64,000 nucleotides of DNA, taken from assembly GCF_029351045.1 (NCBI RefSeq), contig NZ_JARKIN010000001.1, positions 3,274,501 through 3,338,500 of the forward strand, written 5' to 3'. Each line of letters opens with the position of its first letter. Within the stretch, counting starts at the first letter, position 1. Origin of the DNA: Streptomyces sp. WMMB303 (GTDB taxonomy: Bacteria; Actinomycetota; Actinomycetes; Streptomycetales; Streptomycetaceae). The position numbers were made by a program, and so were the translations under genes. Of the stretch, positions 40,765 to 48,825 are shown piece by piece. The notes under the pieces were generated by a model. It made no database searches. It worked only from the letters and a program-made list of their open reading frames with translations, and was not told where the DNA came from.

Positions 40765-41018
40765 TGAGTGAGACGTTGCCGATCACTGAGGCGAGGGCCC
40801 GGTTCGGTTCGCTGGTGCGCCGTGCTTCCCATGCCCGCGAGCGCATCACGATCACCGATCACGGTCAGCCCGCGGCTGTCCTGGTCAATCCGCAGGAGCT
40901 CGCCGATCTGGAGGACGCGCTCGCGCTGGCCGAGTACCGTGCCCGGCAGGCGGCCGGCCAGACGGCCCTGGTCCCGCATGACGAGGTACGCGCCCGGCTC
41001 GGTCTGGAGCGCGGTTGA
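40764..41018 (+). CDS. Type II antitoxin, Phd/YefM family
   Basis: An 84-residue antitoxin. The N-terminus MSETLPITEARARFGSLVRRASHARERITITDHGQPAAVLVNPQE is the Phd DNA-binding and dimer fold; the C-terminal half (LEDALALAEYRARQAAGQ...DEVRARLGLERG) is the toxin-covering tail. Its stop TGA (41016-41018) overlaps the toxin TTG, giving translational coupling with antitoxin first. The pair lies near a tRNA-Arg gene, a common acquired-island location. Confidence 0.93.
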   Translation: MSETLPITEARARFGSLVRRASHARERITITDHGQPAAVLVNPQELADLEDALALAEYRARQAAGQTALVPHDEVRARLGLERG

Positions 41019-41266
41019 CCTACGCGATCGTCTGGGAAGAGGCGGCTCTCAACGCTGCCCCCCGCTTCCTCGAGGATGACGCCGAAGGGCTGCGCCGGCT
41101 GATGGATGCGGTGGATCTCCTCGCCCAGGAGCCGCGGCCGGATGGCACCGTCGAATACGGTTCGCCCGACCTGCGCCGCATGTACGTGGGCCGCTACCGG
41201 GTCGTGTACGAGATCACCGACAACACCGTCACCGTCGTCGTCATGCACCTGGGCCGGACCGGCTGA
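41015..41266 (+). CDS. Type II toxin, RelE/ParE family
   Basis: An 83-residue toxin, starting at TTG 41015 inside the antitoxin stop. The fold signature is MTYAIVWEEAALNAAPRFLEDD, SPDLRRMYVGRYRVVYEITDNTVTVVVMHLGR, the usual RelE core with the conserved GRYRVVYEI strand and a final HLGR basic end. Such toxins cleave ribosome-bound mRNA or poison gyrase; the branch (RelE or ParE) cannot be decided from sequence. The catalytic Arg/Tyr/His set of RelE is partly present (R, Y, H), so an mRNA interferase is favoured. Confidence 0.9.
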   Translation: MTYAIVWEEAALNAAPRFLEDDAEGLRRLMDAVDLLAQEPRPDGTVEYGSPDLRRMYVGRYRVVYEITDNTVTVVVMHLGRTG

Positions 41267-41277
41267 CCCCCTCCACC

Positions 41278-41829
41278 TCAGTCCGCCGACGCCGGACCAT
41301 ACCGTTCCAGTGCCCGCGCCGGGGTCTGGGTCTGTGTCCCCTCGATCCACTGGGCGGTGGCCTCGGGGATCGGTGCCAGGCCGGCCATGAAGCGGGCGAT
41401 CTCGATGTAGTGGGCGTGGGCGCCGTCTTCGGACAGTTCACGCAGCCGGTCGAGGACAGTGGCGTGCTGCTCCTGGTCGTTGCGGACGGCGTGGTGGAGG
41501 GCCAAAGCGAGCTCCAGCTTGACCTCTGCTTCCCTCACGCCTGCGACCTGTGCTTCGGTGCGCACGAGGTGGGCGCGGTCTTCGATGTCGGCGTCGGTGC
41601 GGCCGGCATCCCGGGCCAGGGAGCCGATGCGGACGGTGAGTTTGGTGGCGAGCATGTCCAGCGGGGCCGGCAACTGCTCGGCGAGGTCGATGTCCTCGGC
41701 CGCGGCCTGCGGGTCGGCGAAGGCCAGCAGCGAGACTTGGCGCCGCACCACGGGCATTGTCGACGTGGGCCACACCGGCCCCACCTGGTAGGGCGGCATC
41801 GTGCGCCTGGATGAGCAGCGTGACGCCAT
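41278..41829 (-). CDS. Hypothetical protein, probably a C-terminal fragment
   Basis: Open for 183 codons; the convincing part begins near residue 20 with VWPTSTMPVVRRQVSLLAFADPQAAAEDIDLAEQLPAPLDMLATKLTVRIGSLARD and continues as a helical repeat-like region rich in Ala/Leu/Glu (EAQVAGVREAEVKLELALALHHAV). It resembles C-terminal helical portions of larger Streptomyces regulators (TPR-type XRE proteins) that I recall from memory; no DNA-binding domain remains. None of the possible starts (41829, 41799) has a ribosome-binding site. It lies between a TA pair and tRNA-Arg and may be debris. Confidence 0.45.
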   Translation of the reverse strand: MASRCSSRRTMPPYQVGPVWPTSTMPVVRRQVSLLAFADPQAAAEDIDLAEQLPAPLDMLATKLTVRIGSLARDAGRTDADIEDRAHLVRTEAQVAGVREAEVKLELALALHHAVRNDQEQHATVLDRLRELSEDGAHAHYIEIARFMAGLAPIPEATAQWIEGTQTQTPARALERYGPASAD

Positions 41830-41925
41830 CGGACGGCTGAGCGACGCCTGAGCGAGGACAACGACCGGGAAGAGTCATGATCCGCTAGGTGGTTGCCGTC
41901 AAAACTGCCGTCAACAGGATACGCC

Positions 41926-41957
41926 AAGGGCCCTGTTCCATACTGAACAGGGCCCTT
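41926..41957 (-). terminator. Hairpin terminator of tRNA-Arg
   Basis: Perfect 13-base arms (41926-41938 and 41945-41957, AAGGGCCCTGTTC and complement) with a CATACT loop, directly downstream of the leftward tRNA. No long U-tract follows; the stem is strong. Confidence 0.75.
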
Positions 41958-41966
41958 GATCTGCTG

Positions 41967-42039
41967 CGCGCTCGGCAGGATTCGAACCTGCAACCTTCTG
42001 ATCCGTAGTCAGATGCTCTATCCGTTAAGCTACGAGCGC
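41967..42039 (-). tRNA. tRNA-Arg(ACG)
   Basis: A 73-base tRNA read leftward. Acceptor GCGCTCG pairs with CGAGCGC; anticodon stem-loop TCTGA-CTACGGA-TCAGA gives anticodon ACG; T-arm GCAGG-TTCGAAT-CCTGC. A34 of this tRNA is the substrate that TadA (14019-14609 here) converts to inosine for reading CGN arginine codons. CCA is not encoded. Confidence 0.97.
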
Positions 42040-42253
42040 TTGCTGTCCGGCGGTGTTTCTTGCCGGTCGGCGTTGCGGGAACAACATTACATGACCTGCG
42101 GTCCCAGGCGAAATCCATTGTCCGCATCCCGGCTGACCTGCGAAAACGTACCCATGGGGGACTTCGGGTACGGGCCGGCCCCGGGTCGCCCCGGACGGGC
42201 CGGCAAGGGCTCCGAGGCGTGCAGGGACCGAGAGATTGCGGCCCGGAACGAGT

Positions 42254-42278
42254 GAAGCCCCGGACGGGCCGGGGCTTC
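42254..42278 (-). terminator. Hairpin terminator of tRNA-Ser(GCT)
   Basis: Perfect 10-base arms GAAGCCCCGG (42254-42263) and CCGGGGCTTC (42269-42278) with a 5-base loop, 47 bases downstream of the leftward tRNA-Ser 3' end. Confidence 0.65.
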
Positions 42279-42324
42279 GGTGATCTTGAGATCCGTATGC
42301 GAGCACGGACCCGTAGATCTCAAG

Positions 42325-42416
42325 CGGAGGCTGAGGGATTTGAACCCTCGATCAGGGGGTTACCCCGAAACCGCATTAGCAGTGCGGCGCCATAGACCAG
42401 ACTAGGCGAAGCCTCC
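42325..42416 (-). tRNA. tRNA-Ser(GCT)
   Basis: A 92-base class II tRNA read leftward. Acceptor GGAGGCT with AGCCTCC, anticodon stem-loop CCGCA-CTGCTAA-TGCGG giving anticodon GCT (Ser, AGC/AGT codons), long variable arm TTTCGGGGTAACCCCCTGA, T-arm GAGGG-TTCAAAT-CCCTC. Discriminator G. Confidence 0.97.
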
Positions 42417-42834
42417 AGACACACTCCGAGCGCCCGCAGGGGCGACAAAGTGTGTGCTGATGATGGCACAACCCTGGGGGCTGTCTCCAATCGGCTCCCA
42501 CCGTACTCGGTCCGCGGACCCCTGGGCAAAGCACTTCGGCGACTGCCGGGAAGGGGGAGGCACGGCTGATCCCCGCCGACGATCCCCCTCGCGTACTCCG
42601 GCCCCCGCCGCGCGGCTCCGGCCCTGCGGTGGGCCCGCCCGGGCCGGCGGTGCGCCCATCCGGGGCGCGTCCTGGGCTCGGACGGGGCCGGACGGGTCCG
42701 TCCGCGCAACGGCGGGCCGGAAGCGGCGTTGAACACGACGGGGGCGTACTCGCGGCGCCCCCCCGTCCCCTCGCCCTCGTGGAGATCCGCCCCGTCCGGC
42801 CGGTCGGGAGCGCTCCCGACCTCTGGAGCCAGCC
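42417..42834. other. Spacer between tRNA-Ser and the SSI gene
   Basis: No gene is supported; open frames reflect GC bias. It holds the tRNA promoter on the left side and the SSI promoter on the right; TCTGGAGCCAGCC precedes the SSI ATG without a strong Shine-Dalgarno. Confidence 0.35.
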
Positions 42835-43356
42835 ATGCCGCGCCGCACCGACCCCGTACTCCTCCGCATCCGCCCTCTTCTCACCCTCACCGCGGTCACC
42901 TCGGCGACGGCCGGACTGCTCGCCCTCCTCGGGGCGCCCGAGGCGTCCGCTGCGGGTCGGGCAGCAGCCCCCGCGGCCGCTCCCGGCGAAGCCGCGGCAA
43001 CCGTGCCTCCCACGGGACGGCGGCCGGCCGACAGACTGACCTTCACCGTGACCCGCAGCGGGCGGGCGGCGCGGGACGGGTCGTACACCCTGCGCTGCCA
43101 CCCCGCGGGCGGCGAGCACCCCGCGCCGGGCCGGGCCTGCGCCGCGCTGGACCGGGCGGCCTCGGGGGGCAGGGACCCGTTCGCACCCGTGCCGGGGGAC
43201 GCGGTCTGCGCGATGATCTATGGGGGCCCCGCGCGGGCCCGCGTGACGGGCACCTGGCACGGACGGAAGGTGGGCGCCCGGTTCAGCCGGACCAACGGCT
43301 GCGAGGTGGCGCGGTGGAACCGCCTCGTTCCGGCGCTGCCCCGCACCTCCTTCTGA
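42835..43356 (+). CDS. Subtilisin inhibitor (SSI-family secreted protease inhibitor)
   Basis: A 173-residue secreted inhibitor. Signal peptide about 1-40 (LLTLTAVTSATAGLLALLGAPEASAAG). The mature SSI domain has the order and four cysteines of the family: LTFTVTRSGRAARDGSYTLRCHPAGG, CAALDRAASGG, the reactive-site loop DAVCAMIYGGP (P1 is the Met after C-A) and GTWHGRKVGARFSRTNGCEVARWNRLVP. It blocks subtilisin-like serine proteases outside the cell; SSI proteins are abundant Streptomyces exoproteins and are also transglutaminase substrates. The P1 Met predicts inhibition of subtilisin/chymotrypsin-like enzymes. Confidence 0.95.
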   Translation: MPRRTDPVLLRIRPLLTLTAVTSATAGLLALLGAPEASAAGRAAAPAAAPGEAAATVPPTGRRPADRLTFTVTRSGRAARDGSYTLRCHPAGGEHPAPGRACAALDRAASGGRDPFAPVPGDAVCAMIYGGPARARVTGTWHGRKVGARFSRTNGCEVARWNRLVPALPRTSF

Positions 43357-43408
43357 TCCTTCCCTGATCCCCTCCAGATCCCCTCCAGATCCCCTCCAGA
43401 TCTCCTCC
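43355..43408 (+). repeat. Tandem 11-bp repeat GATCCCCTCCA
   Basis: Three exact copies of GATCCCCTCCA (43366-43376, 43377-43387, 43388-43398) flanked by two imperfect copies. It begins at the SSI stop codon. The rest of 43409-43987 shows no gene: three related blocks GGCGGAAGTCACCC, GACCGGAAGTGGCC and GATCCGGAAGGGTGG occur at 43648-43735, and the promoter of the next gene follows. Confidence 0.8.
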
Positions 43409-43987
43409 TTCCTTCTGTCCCCTTCCTCTCGCGCCCCGGTCTCCGCCTGCCGTTCCGACACCGTCCCGTCCGTCCTGTCCATCCCGCCGCCTCGGCACCT
43501 GCGGACGCAAAAGGGCCGGGCGCGGACAATCGCCCCTCCCACCCGGGAACCAAGCGGAACATTTGGCTCCGAACTGTCCACGAACCCGCGGGCACGCCCC
43601 GCCCGAGCCCCCGGACAGTGGCCACGACACAGCCGGGGGCAGCGGGCGGAAGTCACCCCTGGGCGGCGACCGGAAGTGGCCTTGACGGAGGCCCGGCAGC
43701 GCCCCTTGCCGGAGGATCCGGAAGGGTGGTCCGGCAGTGTTCGGCGTACTCACCTCCGTGCACCGCCTGTTGGGCACGGACCGCTCCGAGGGCGACCGTC
43801 CGGCCCCTCCGTACCAGGCGACCTCTCCCGCATCCGGCGCCGCGCCCGAAAGGGTGGCCCGTAGACTCCCCCTAGTGACACGCCCGGGGCGAACGGCAGA
43901 CTGGCAGCCGTGACCTGACCGGACCAACTGGGAAGAAACGGGCGGAAGGTCACGTGCACCTGAGGTCAGCAGGAGGGAATTGTCGCC

Positions 43988-46900
43988 GTGAGCAGCAGGC
44001 CATCCCGAGGCGCTGCTCGCCTCGCCGCCATACTCGACGCACTGCCCGACGCGCTGCTCCTGGTGAACTGCAACGGCACGGTGGTGAACGCCAACGCCAT
44101 CGCGCTGGAGACCCTGGAGACGCCCGGCACGGCGCTCGTCGGGCGCGGGCTGCTGGATCTGCTGCCCGAGTTCGACTCGAAGCGCATCCCGGGGTCGATG
44201 CGGCGCCCGGACGAGGCCGAACAGAGCCAGGGGCGGCAGAAGCCGACCCGGATGGTGGCGCGGCGTACCGACGGCAGTGAGTTCCCGGTCGAGGTGACCA
44301 GCGCGAACCTGGAGGACGGCCGGACGCCCTACGCCTCCGCGATCGAAGCCGCCTTCGCCGACAGTCCGGGCAGCGGGTACACCGGCGACGAACTGCTGAT
44401 GCTCGTCGTACGCGATCTCACCGGCACCCTCGACACCGAGGCCGAACTGGCGCGCCAGCAGCGTCAGACGGAGATGATCCTGCGCGCCGCCTCGGAGGGC
44501 GTCGTGGGGGTGGATTCCGAGGGCCGGGTGGTGCTCGTCAACCCGTCGGCAGCGCAGATCCTCGGCTACCGCGCCAGCGACCTCGGCGGTCAGGAACTGC
44601 ACCCCCTCGTGCACCACTCGCGGCCCGACGGCAGCCCGCTGCCGTTCGAGGAGACACCGTTGGCGGACAGCCTGCGCTCGGGGCGCAAGCACCGGGTGCG
44701 GGCCGGGCAGGTGCTGTGGGCCAAGGACGGGCGCGCGGTACCGGTCGACATGACGACGGCGCCGGTGCGGGACGGCGAGCAGTTGGTCGGCGCGGTGCTG
44801 ACGTTCACCGACCGCCGCCCCTACGACGCGGTCGCCGGGCGGCAGGCGCAGTTGCGGGCCGTGCTCGAGGAGTCGCTGCGCGGACCGCTGGAGCAGCTCC
44901 GCCAGGAACTGTCGGGGCTGTCCTCCGACCCGGCGGCGCAGTTGTGGCCGGAGGCGAACCAGATCCTCCACCATCTGTCGGCGGGCTACGCCCGGATGAC
45001 GACACTGGTCGACAACGTGCTCGGCTATCAGCGGCTGGATTCCGGCCAGGAGCGGCTGCGGACGGAGCCGGTGCCGATGGACGCGGTGGTCTCGGCGGGT
45101 GTCGAGGGTGCCACGGAACTGATCGGTCCGGGGCGCGCGCAGTTCGCCGTGCACGCCCCGCCGATCGAGGCCGAGGTCGACCCGGAACGGCTCGCGGTGG
45201 CACTGGCGCATCTGATCGCGGACGTGGCGGGGGTGGACGCGACGGGCCGCGCGCAGGCCGCGCCGCCGCCCGGCGCCGACCCGACGATCGTGGTCGCGGC
45301 GGCGCAGCGTGGCGAGGTGGTCCGCATCGAGGTGCGCGGCCCGTACAGCGGTGGCAGTCCGGTGCACGAGCCGCTGGTGCGCGGCATCGTCAGCCGGCAC
45401 GGCGGTGTCCTGCAGACCCACGAGGTACCGGGTTCGGCGGGCGGCAGCGCGTACGTGCTGGAGGTCCCGGTCAAGGCGGTCGGCAACACGGCCAGGCAGT
45501 CCGGCAGCCGGGCCCGCAAGGGCGGTCCGGCCGACACGGACGGGTCCGGCACAGGCGACAGCCAGGGAGGCATGTCCGGTGCGGGCCGCGCGGCAGGCGG
45601 CGGTCACGCGGCGGGCGACGACTCGACCGGCGGCGGTGACCGCAGCCGCGCGCGTACGGGCAGCCACGCGCGGGGCGGCAGCCGTGCCCGCGAGGGCGCC
45701 TCGCAGGGCGGCGAGGCCGGCGCCTTCGGAGTGCCGAGCGTGCTGCCCGGGGCGGAGCACGGCGAGACGACGGTCATGCCCGTACCGGCGGCCCGGGCGC
45801 GGGGCGTCGTGGAGCAGGCTCCGGAGGGCGCCGCCCGAAGCGGTCCCCCGGCCTCCCTCCCGGCACCGGTCGAGCGCCCCGACGCGGAGGACCGGGGGCA
45901 GGGCGACGGGACGTCGGCGGCGGCGCTGGAGCCGGTGACGGATCCGCGGCAGGCGCGAACCGGGCTCGCCCCGGTGCCGGACCCGCGGCAGAGCATGGAA
46001 CTCACCGGCGGGCCGGGCTCGTCCGTGCCCGGCGGGGATCCGAGCGACCCTCTCGGGGCCGGGCCGCCCGCGCTGGGCCCCGCGCCCTCCCCGGGGGGCG
46101 CCCGACCGGACGTCGGGCACGCGCAGCCCGACGCCGGAGGCACCTCCGGGGCCGGCTCCCTGGAGGGCTCGTCGGCGGTGCCCGGCCGTCCGGTCGCGCC
46201 GGTGCCCGGGCAGCGCCCGCACCAGGAGGACTCCCGCGCCGACGGCTCCGGCACGCCCCCCGAGATGCCCCGGCCCACCGGGCGGCGGCGCGGACGCCCG
46301 AGTCCGGCCGAGGAGCAGCTCGCGCAGGCGTCCTACGAGGGCGAGGCGGGCGCCCGCGCAGGATCCGGAGCGCTCGAACTCCCCGCGGGCGACCCGGGCG
46401 GGAGCACCTCCGCGCCGGTGACAGCGCAGGGGACCGGCCGGCGCGCCCGGCGTGCGCTGGGTGAGCGCACGGAGACCGCTCACGGCCCGCAAGGTGTCGC
46501 AGAAGCGCAGGCAGCGGCAGAGGCTGGGGGCGCGGTGCCCGAACTGCCGGGCCGGCCCGGCCCGCAGGACACGGGCGGCGTCGGAGCCGAGGAGGCCGTG
46601 GGCGGTCCGGACCCCTCACCGGCCGACGGCGGTCGCAGGGCACGGCGCATCGCGGCGGCCCGCGCGCGGGCGGAGGCGGCGGAGGCCGAGGCCCAGCAGG
46701 CTCCGCGCCATGCACCGTTCGCACTCCCTCCGGCCGCCTCGGAGGCCCCCGCATCCGCGGTCCAGGAGCCCGGTGCGGAGCCGGGGGCCGGTGCGGAGCC
46801 GGGGACCGGTGCGGACGATCCGGCGTACGCCCCATATCCGGCACCCCACGCGCCGGGCGGCGCCGGACCGGGCGCGCCACCACCGGCCGCACCGGGCATG

Positions 46901-48694
46901 TGGGCGGCTCCGGGAACCGGCGCACCGGGAGCAACAGGTCCGGGAGCAGCAGGCCCGGAGGCCGCGAGCCCGGAAGCCGCAGGCCGCGACGGAACCGTGC
47001 CCTCAGCAGGAACCGTGCCCCCAGCCGGAGGCATGCCCGCGGACGCCGGAATGTCCGCGGACGGAAGTGCGCCCTCCGACGGAACGCCGGACCCGGGCAG
47101 AGCAGCGGACATCCCGGACCCGCGTGAGGAGAGCGGTGAGCCGCGGCGCGGGGACTCGTCGGTGGTCGCCGCCAGCCCGATCCTGGGCGGCGGGGCGCTC
47201 CCGGAACAGCAGCAGGCGCGGGCGCAGCAGGCGCACGCGCCCTCTTCCCGGCCGGAGCAGGGACAGCCGGTCGAGGCGGGCTCCTACGAGACCGGTCCGG
47301 GCCCCCGCGTCAGAACGCTGGGGCAGGGGGTCCCATTCGCCGAGCGGATGGCCGAGCAGTCCGCGGCCCAGGCCCAGCAGTGGCCACCGGCGCAGCATTC
47401 GACGCCGTCGGCCATGTCGGCCATACCGTCCACCCCGTCGACCCCCGCACCGCCGGCCGGCTCCGGCCGCCGCCGGAAGCTGGCCACCCCGGAGGAACGC
47501 GCGCAGGGCAACGCCGCGCCCGGCCCCCAGGGCGGCGGTCCCACGGGGGCGCCGCAGGGTGGTGCCGGTCCGTCGACGGAACCCCCGCACGGGCCCCGTC
47601 CTGATGCGGCTCCCGGCCAGGGCCGGTCCTGGCCGGGGCAGGCACAGGCCCAGGGGCAGGGGCTGCCCGGTGCGGTGCCGGGTCCTATGCCGCTGCCGCA
47701 GCCCGAGGCGGGTCCGCCAGGAGCCGCCGGTGCCCCGGGCCCCGGTCGGCCGGGCCCGGGCCAGGTCCCAGGGCAGCCCCCGGGGCAGAGCCAGGGCGGG
47801 CAGGCGCAGGGCAGGCCCGGCGGCCCGCAGCAGTTCGCCGTCGGCGGCCCCGGCGGGCCGGCCGCGGAACTGGCGGAGGGGCCGGAACCGCTGGACGGCC
47901 CGGACAGCCCTGTCGAGGTGACGGACGGGCGGGGATTCGGCGTACCGCCGCACGCCCTGGACGACGAGCTGCCGCCCGAGCCGCTCGACAACCCGCGGCG
48001 GCTGCTGGTCTGGCCGGAGCCGGACGTCTCCACCCAGCAAGCGCTCTCGGACCGCGGATACCGCCCCGTGCTGGTGCACTCGCGCGAGGAGGTGGACGCA
48101 CAGATCGCGGCCTACCCGGCCGCGCTGTTCGTCGACCCGCTGACCGGACCGATCACCAGAACGGCACTGCAGTCGCTGCGCACGGCGGCAGTCGCCGCCG
48201 AGGTGCCGGTCCTGGTGACGGCGGGGCTGGGCCAGGCAACCCGGGAGGCGGCCTACGGCGCCGATCCCGCGGTACTGCTGAAGGCGCTCGCGCCGCGCGA
48301 CAGCGAGCAGCATCCGCCCCGGGTGCTGCTGGTGGAGGAGGAACAGGCGATCGCGGCGGCCTTCGCGGCGACCCTGGAGCGGCGCGGCATGCAGGTCGCG
48401 CACGCGCCGACGGACTCGGAAGCGGTGCAGGTCGCCGCCCAGGTCCGGCCGAACCTCGTGGTGATGGATCTGATGCAGGTACGGCGTCGACGGGCCGGCA
48501 TCATCGACTGGCTCCGGGTGAACGGGATACTCAACCGCACTCCGTTCGTCGTCTACACCTCGGCCGGCCTGGACCCCGACGAGCTGCCGCGGCTGGCCTC
48601 GGGCGAGACGGTGCTGTTCCTGGCCGAGCGCTCGACCAGCGCGGAGGTGCAGGCGCGGATCGTCGACCTGCTGACGAAGATCGGCGCGAACTGA
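43988..48694 (+). CDS. Giant PAS sensor protein with degenerate histidine-kinase core and receiver-like C-terminus
   Basis: A 1568-residue protein. Residues 10-120 and 150-280 are two PAS domains (LAAILDALPDALLLVNCNGTVVNAN; ILRAASEGVVGVDSEGRVVLVNPSAAQILGY). Residues 285-320 occupy the dimerisation position but lack the phospho-acceptor His (EESLRGPLEQLRQEL). Residues 370-500 resemble a HATPase lacking the N-box Asn (LAVALAHLIADVAG) but with late-fold GGSAYVLEVPV. Residues about 500-1320 are disordered Gly/Pro/Ala/Gln. The last 240 residues contain a receiver-like module (RVLLVEEEQAIAAAFAATLERRGM, LVVMDLMQ). GTG start, GGAGG at 43972-43976. A large signalling scaffold rather than an active kinase is inferred. 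Confidence 0.85.
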   Translation: MSSRPSRGAARLAAILDALPDALLLVNCNGTVVNANAIALETLETPGTALVGRGLLDLLPEFDSKRIPGSMRRPDEAEQSQGRQKPTRMVARRTDGSEFPVEVTSANLEDGRTPYASAIEAAFADSPGSGYTGDELLMLVVRDLTGTLDTEAELARQQRQTEMILRAASEGVVGVDSEGRVVLVNPSAAQILGYRASDLGGQELHPLVHHSRPDGSPLPFEETPLADSLRSGRKHRVRAGQVLWAKDGRAVPVDMTTAPVRDGEQLVGAVLTFTDRRPYDAVAGRQAQLRAVLEESLRGPLEQLRQELSGLSSDPAAQLWPEANQILHHLSAGYARMTTLVDNVLGYQRLDSGQERLRTEPVPMDAVVSAGVEGATELIGPGRAQFAVHAPPIEAEVDPERLAVALAHLIADVAGVDATGRAQAAPPPGADPTIVVAAAQRGEVVRIEVRGPYSGGSPVHEPLVRGIVSRHGGVLQTHEVPGSAGGSAYVLEVPVKAVGNTARQSGSRARKGGPADTDGSGTGDSQGGMSGAGRAAGGGHAAGDDSTGGGDRSRARTGSHARGGSRAREGASQGGEAGAFGVPSVLPGAEHGETTVMPVPAARARGVVEQAPEGAARSGPPASLPAPVERPDAEDRGQGDGTSAAALEPVTDPRQARTGLAPVPDPRQSMELTGGPGSSVPGGDPSDPLGAGPPALGPAPSPGGARPDVGHAQPDAGGTSGAGSLEGSSAVPGRPVAPVPGQRPHQEDSRADGSGTPPEMPRPTGRRRGRPSPAEEQLAQASYEGEAGARAGSGALELPAGDPGGSTSAPVTAQGTGRRARRALGERTETAHGPQGVAEAQAAAEAGGAVPELPGRPGPQDTGGVGAEEAVGGPDPSPADGGRRARRIAAARARAEAAEAEAQQAPRHAPFALPPAASEAPASAVQEPGAEPGAGAEPGTGADDPAYAPYPAPHAPGGAGPGAPPPAAPGMWAAPGTGAPGATGPGAAGPEAASPEAAGRDGTVPSAGTVPPAGGMPADAGMSADGSAPSDGTPDPGRAADIPDPREESGEPRRGDSSVVAASPILGGGALPEQQQARAQQAHAPSSRPEQGQPVEAGSYETGPGPRVRTLGQGVPFAERMAEQSAAQAQQWPPAQHSTPSAMSAIPSTPSTPAPPAGSGRRRKLATPEERAQGNAAPGPQGGGPTGAPQGGAGPSTEPPHGPRPDAAPGQGRSWPGQAQAQGQGLPGAVPGPMPLPQPEAGPPGAAGAPGPGRPGPGQVPGQPPGQSQGGQAQGRPGGPQQFAVGGPGGPAAELAEGPEPLDGPDSPVEVTDGRGFGVPPHALDDELPPEPLDNPRRLLVWPEPDVSTQQALSDRGYRPVLVHSREEVDAQIAAYPAALFVDPLTGPITRTALQSLRTAAVAAEVPVLVTAGLGQATREAAYGADPAVLLKALAPRDSEQHPPRVLLVEEEQAIAAAFAATLERRGMQVAHAPTDSEAVQVAAQVRPNLVVMDLMQVRRRRAGIIDWLRVNGILNRTPFVVYTSAGLDPDELPRLASGETVLFLAERSTSAEVQARIVDLLTKIGAN

Positions 48695-48825
48695 CCCACC
48701 GGGATCGGCCCGCACCGAGCCACCGGGGGCGCCCGGAGTCCGGCCCCGATGTGTCCTGGCGGCGCCCCGGGCGCCCGGCGTCGGCGCGCCCTGGGCGGGC
48801 GCGCCGACGCGCGGCTGCTCCGCGC

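Noticed and set aside
43283..46492. A 1069-codon leftward open frame antisense to the PAS protein
   Set aside because: Composition is a mirror of the PAS gene codons; no recognisable motif, and it crosses the SSI gene end and intergenic repeats.
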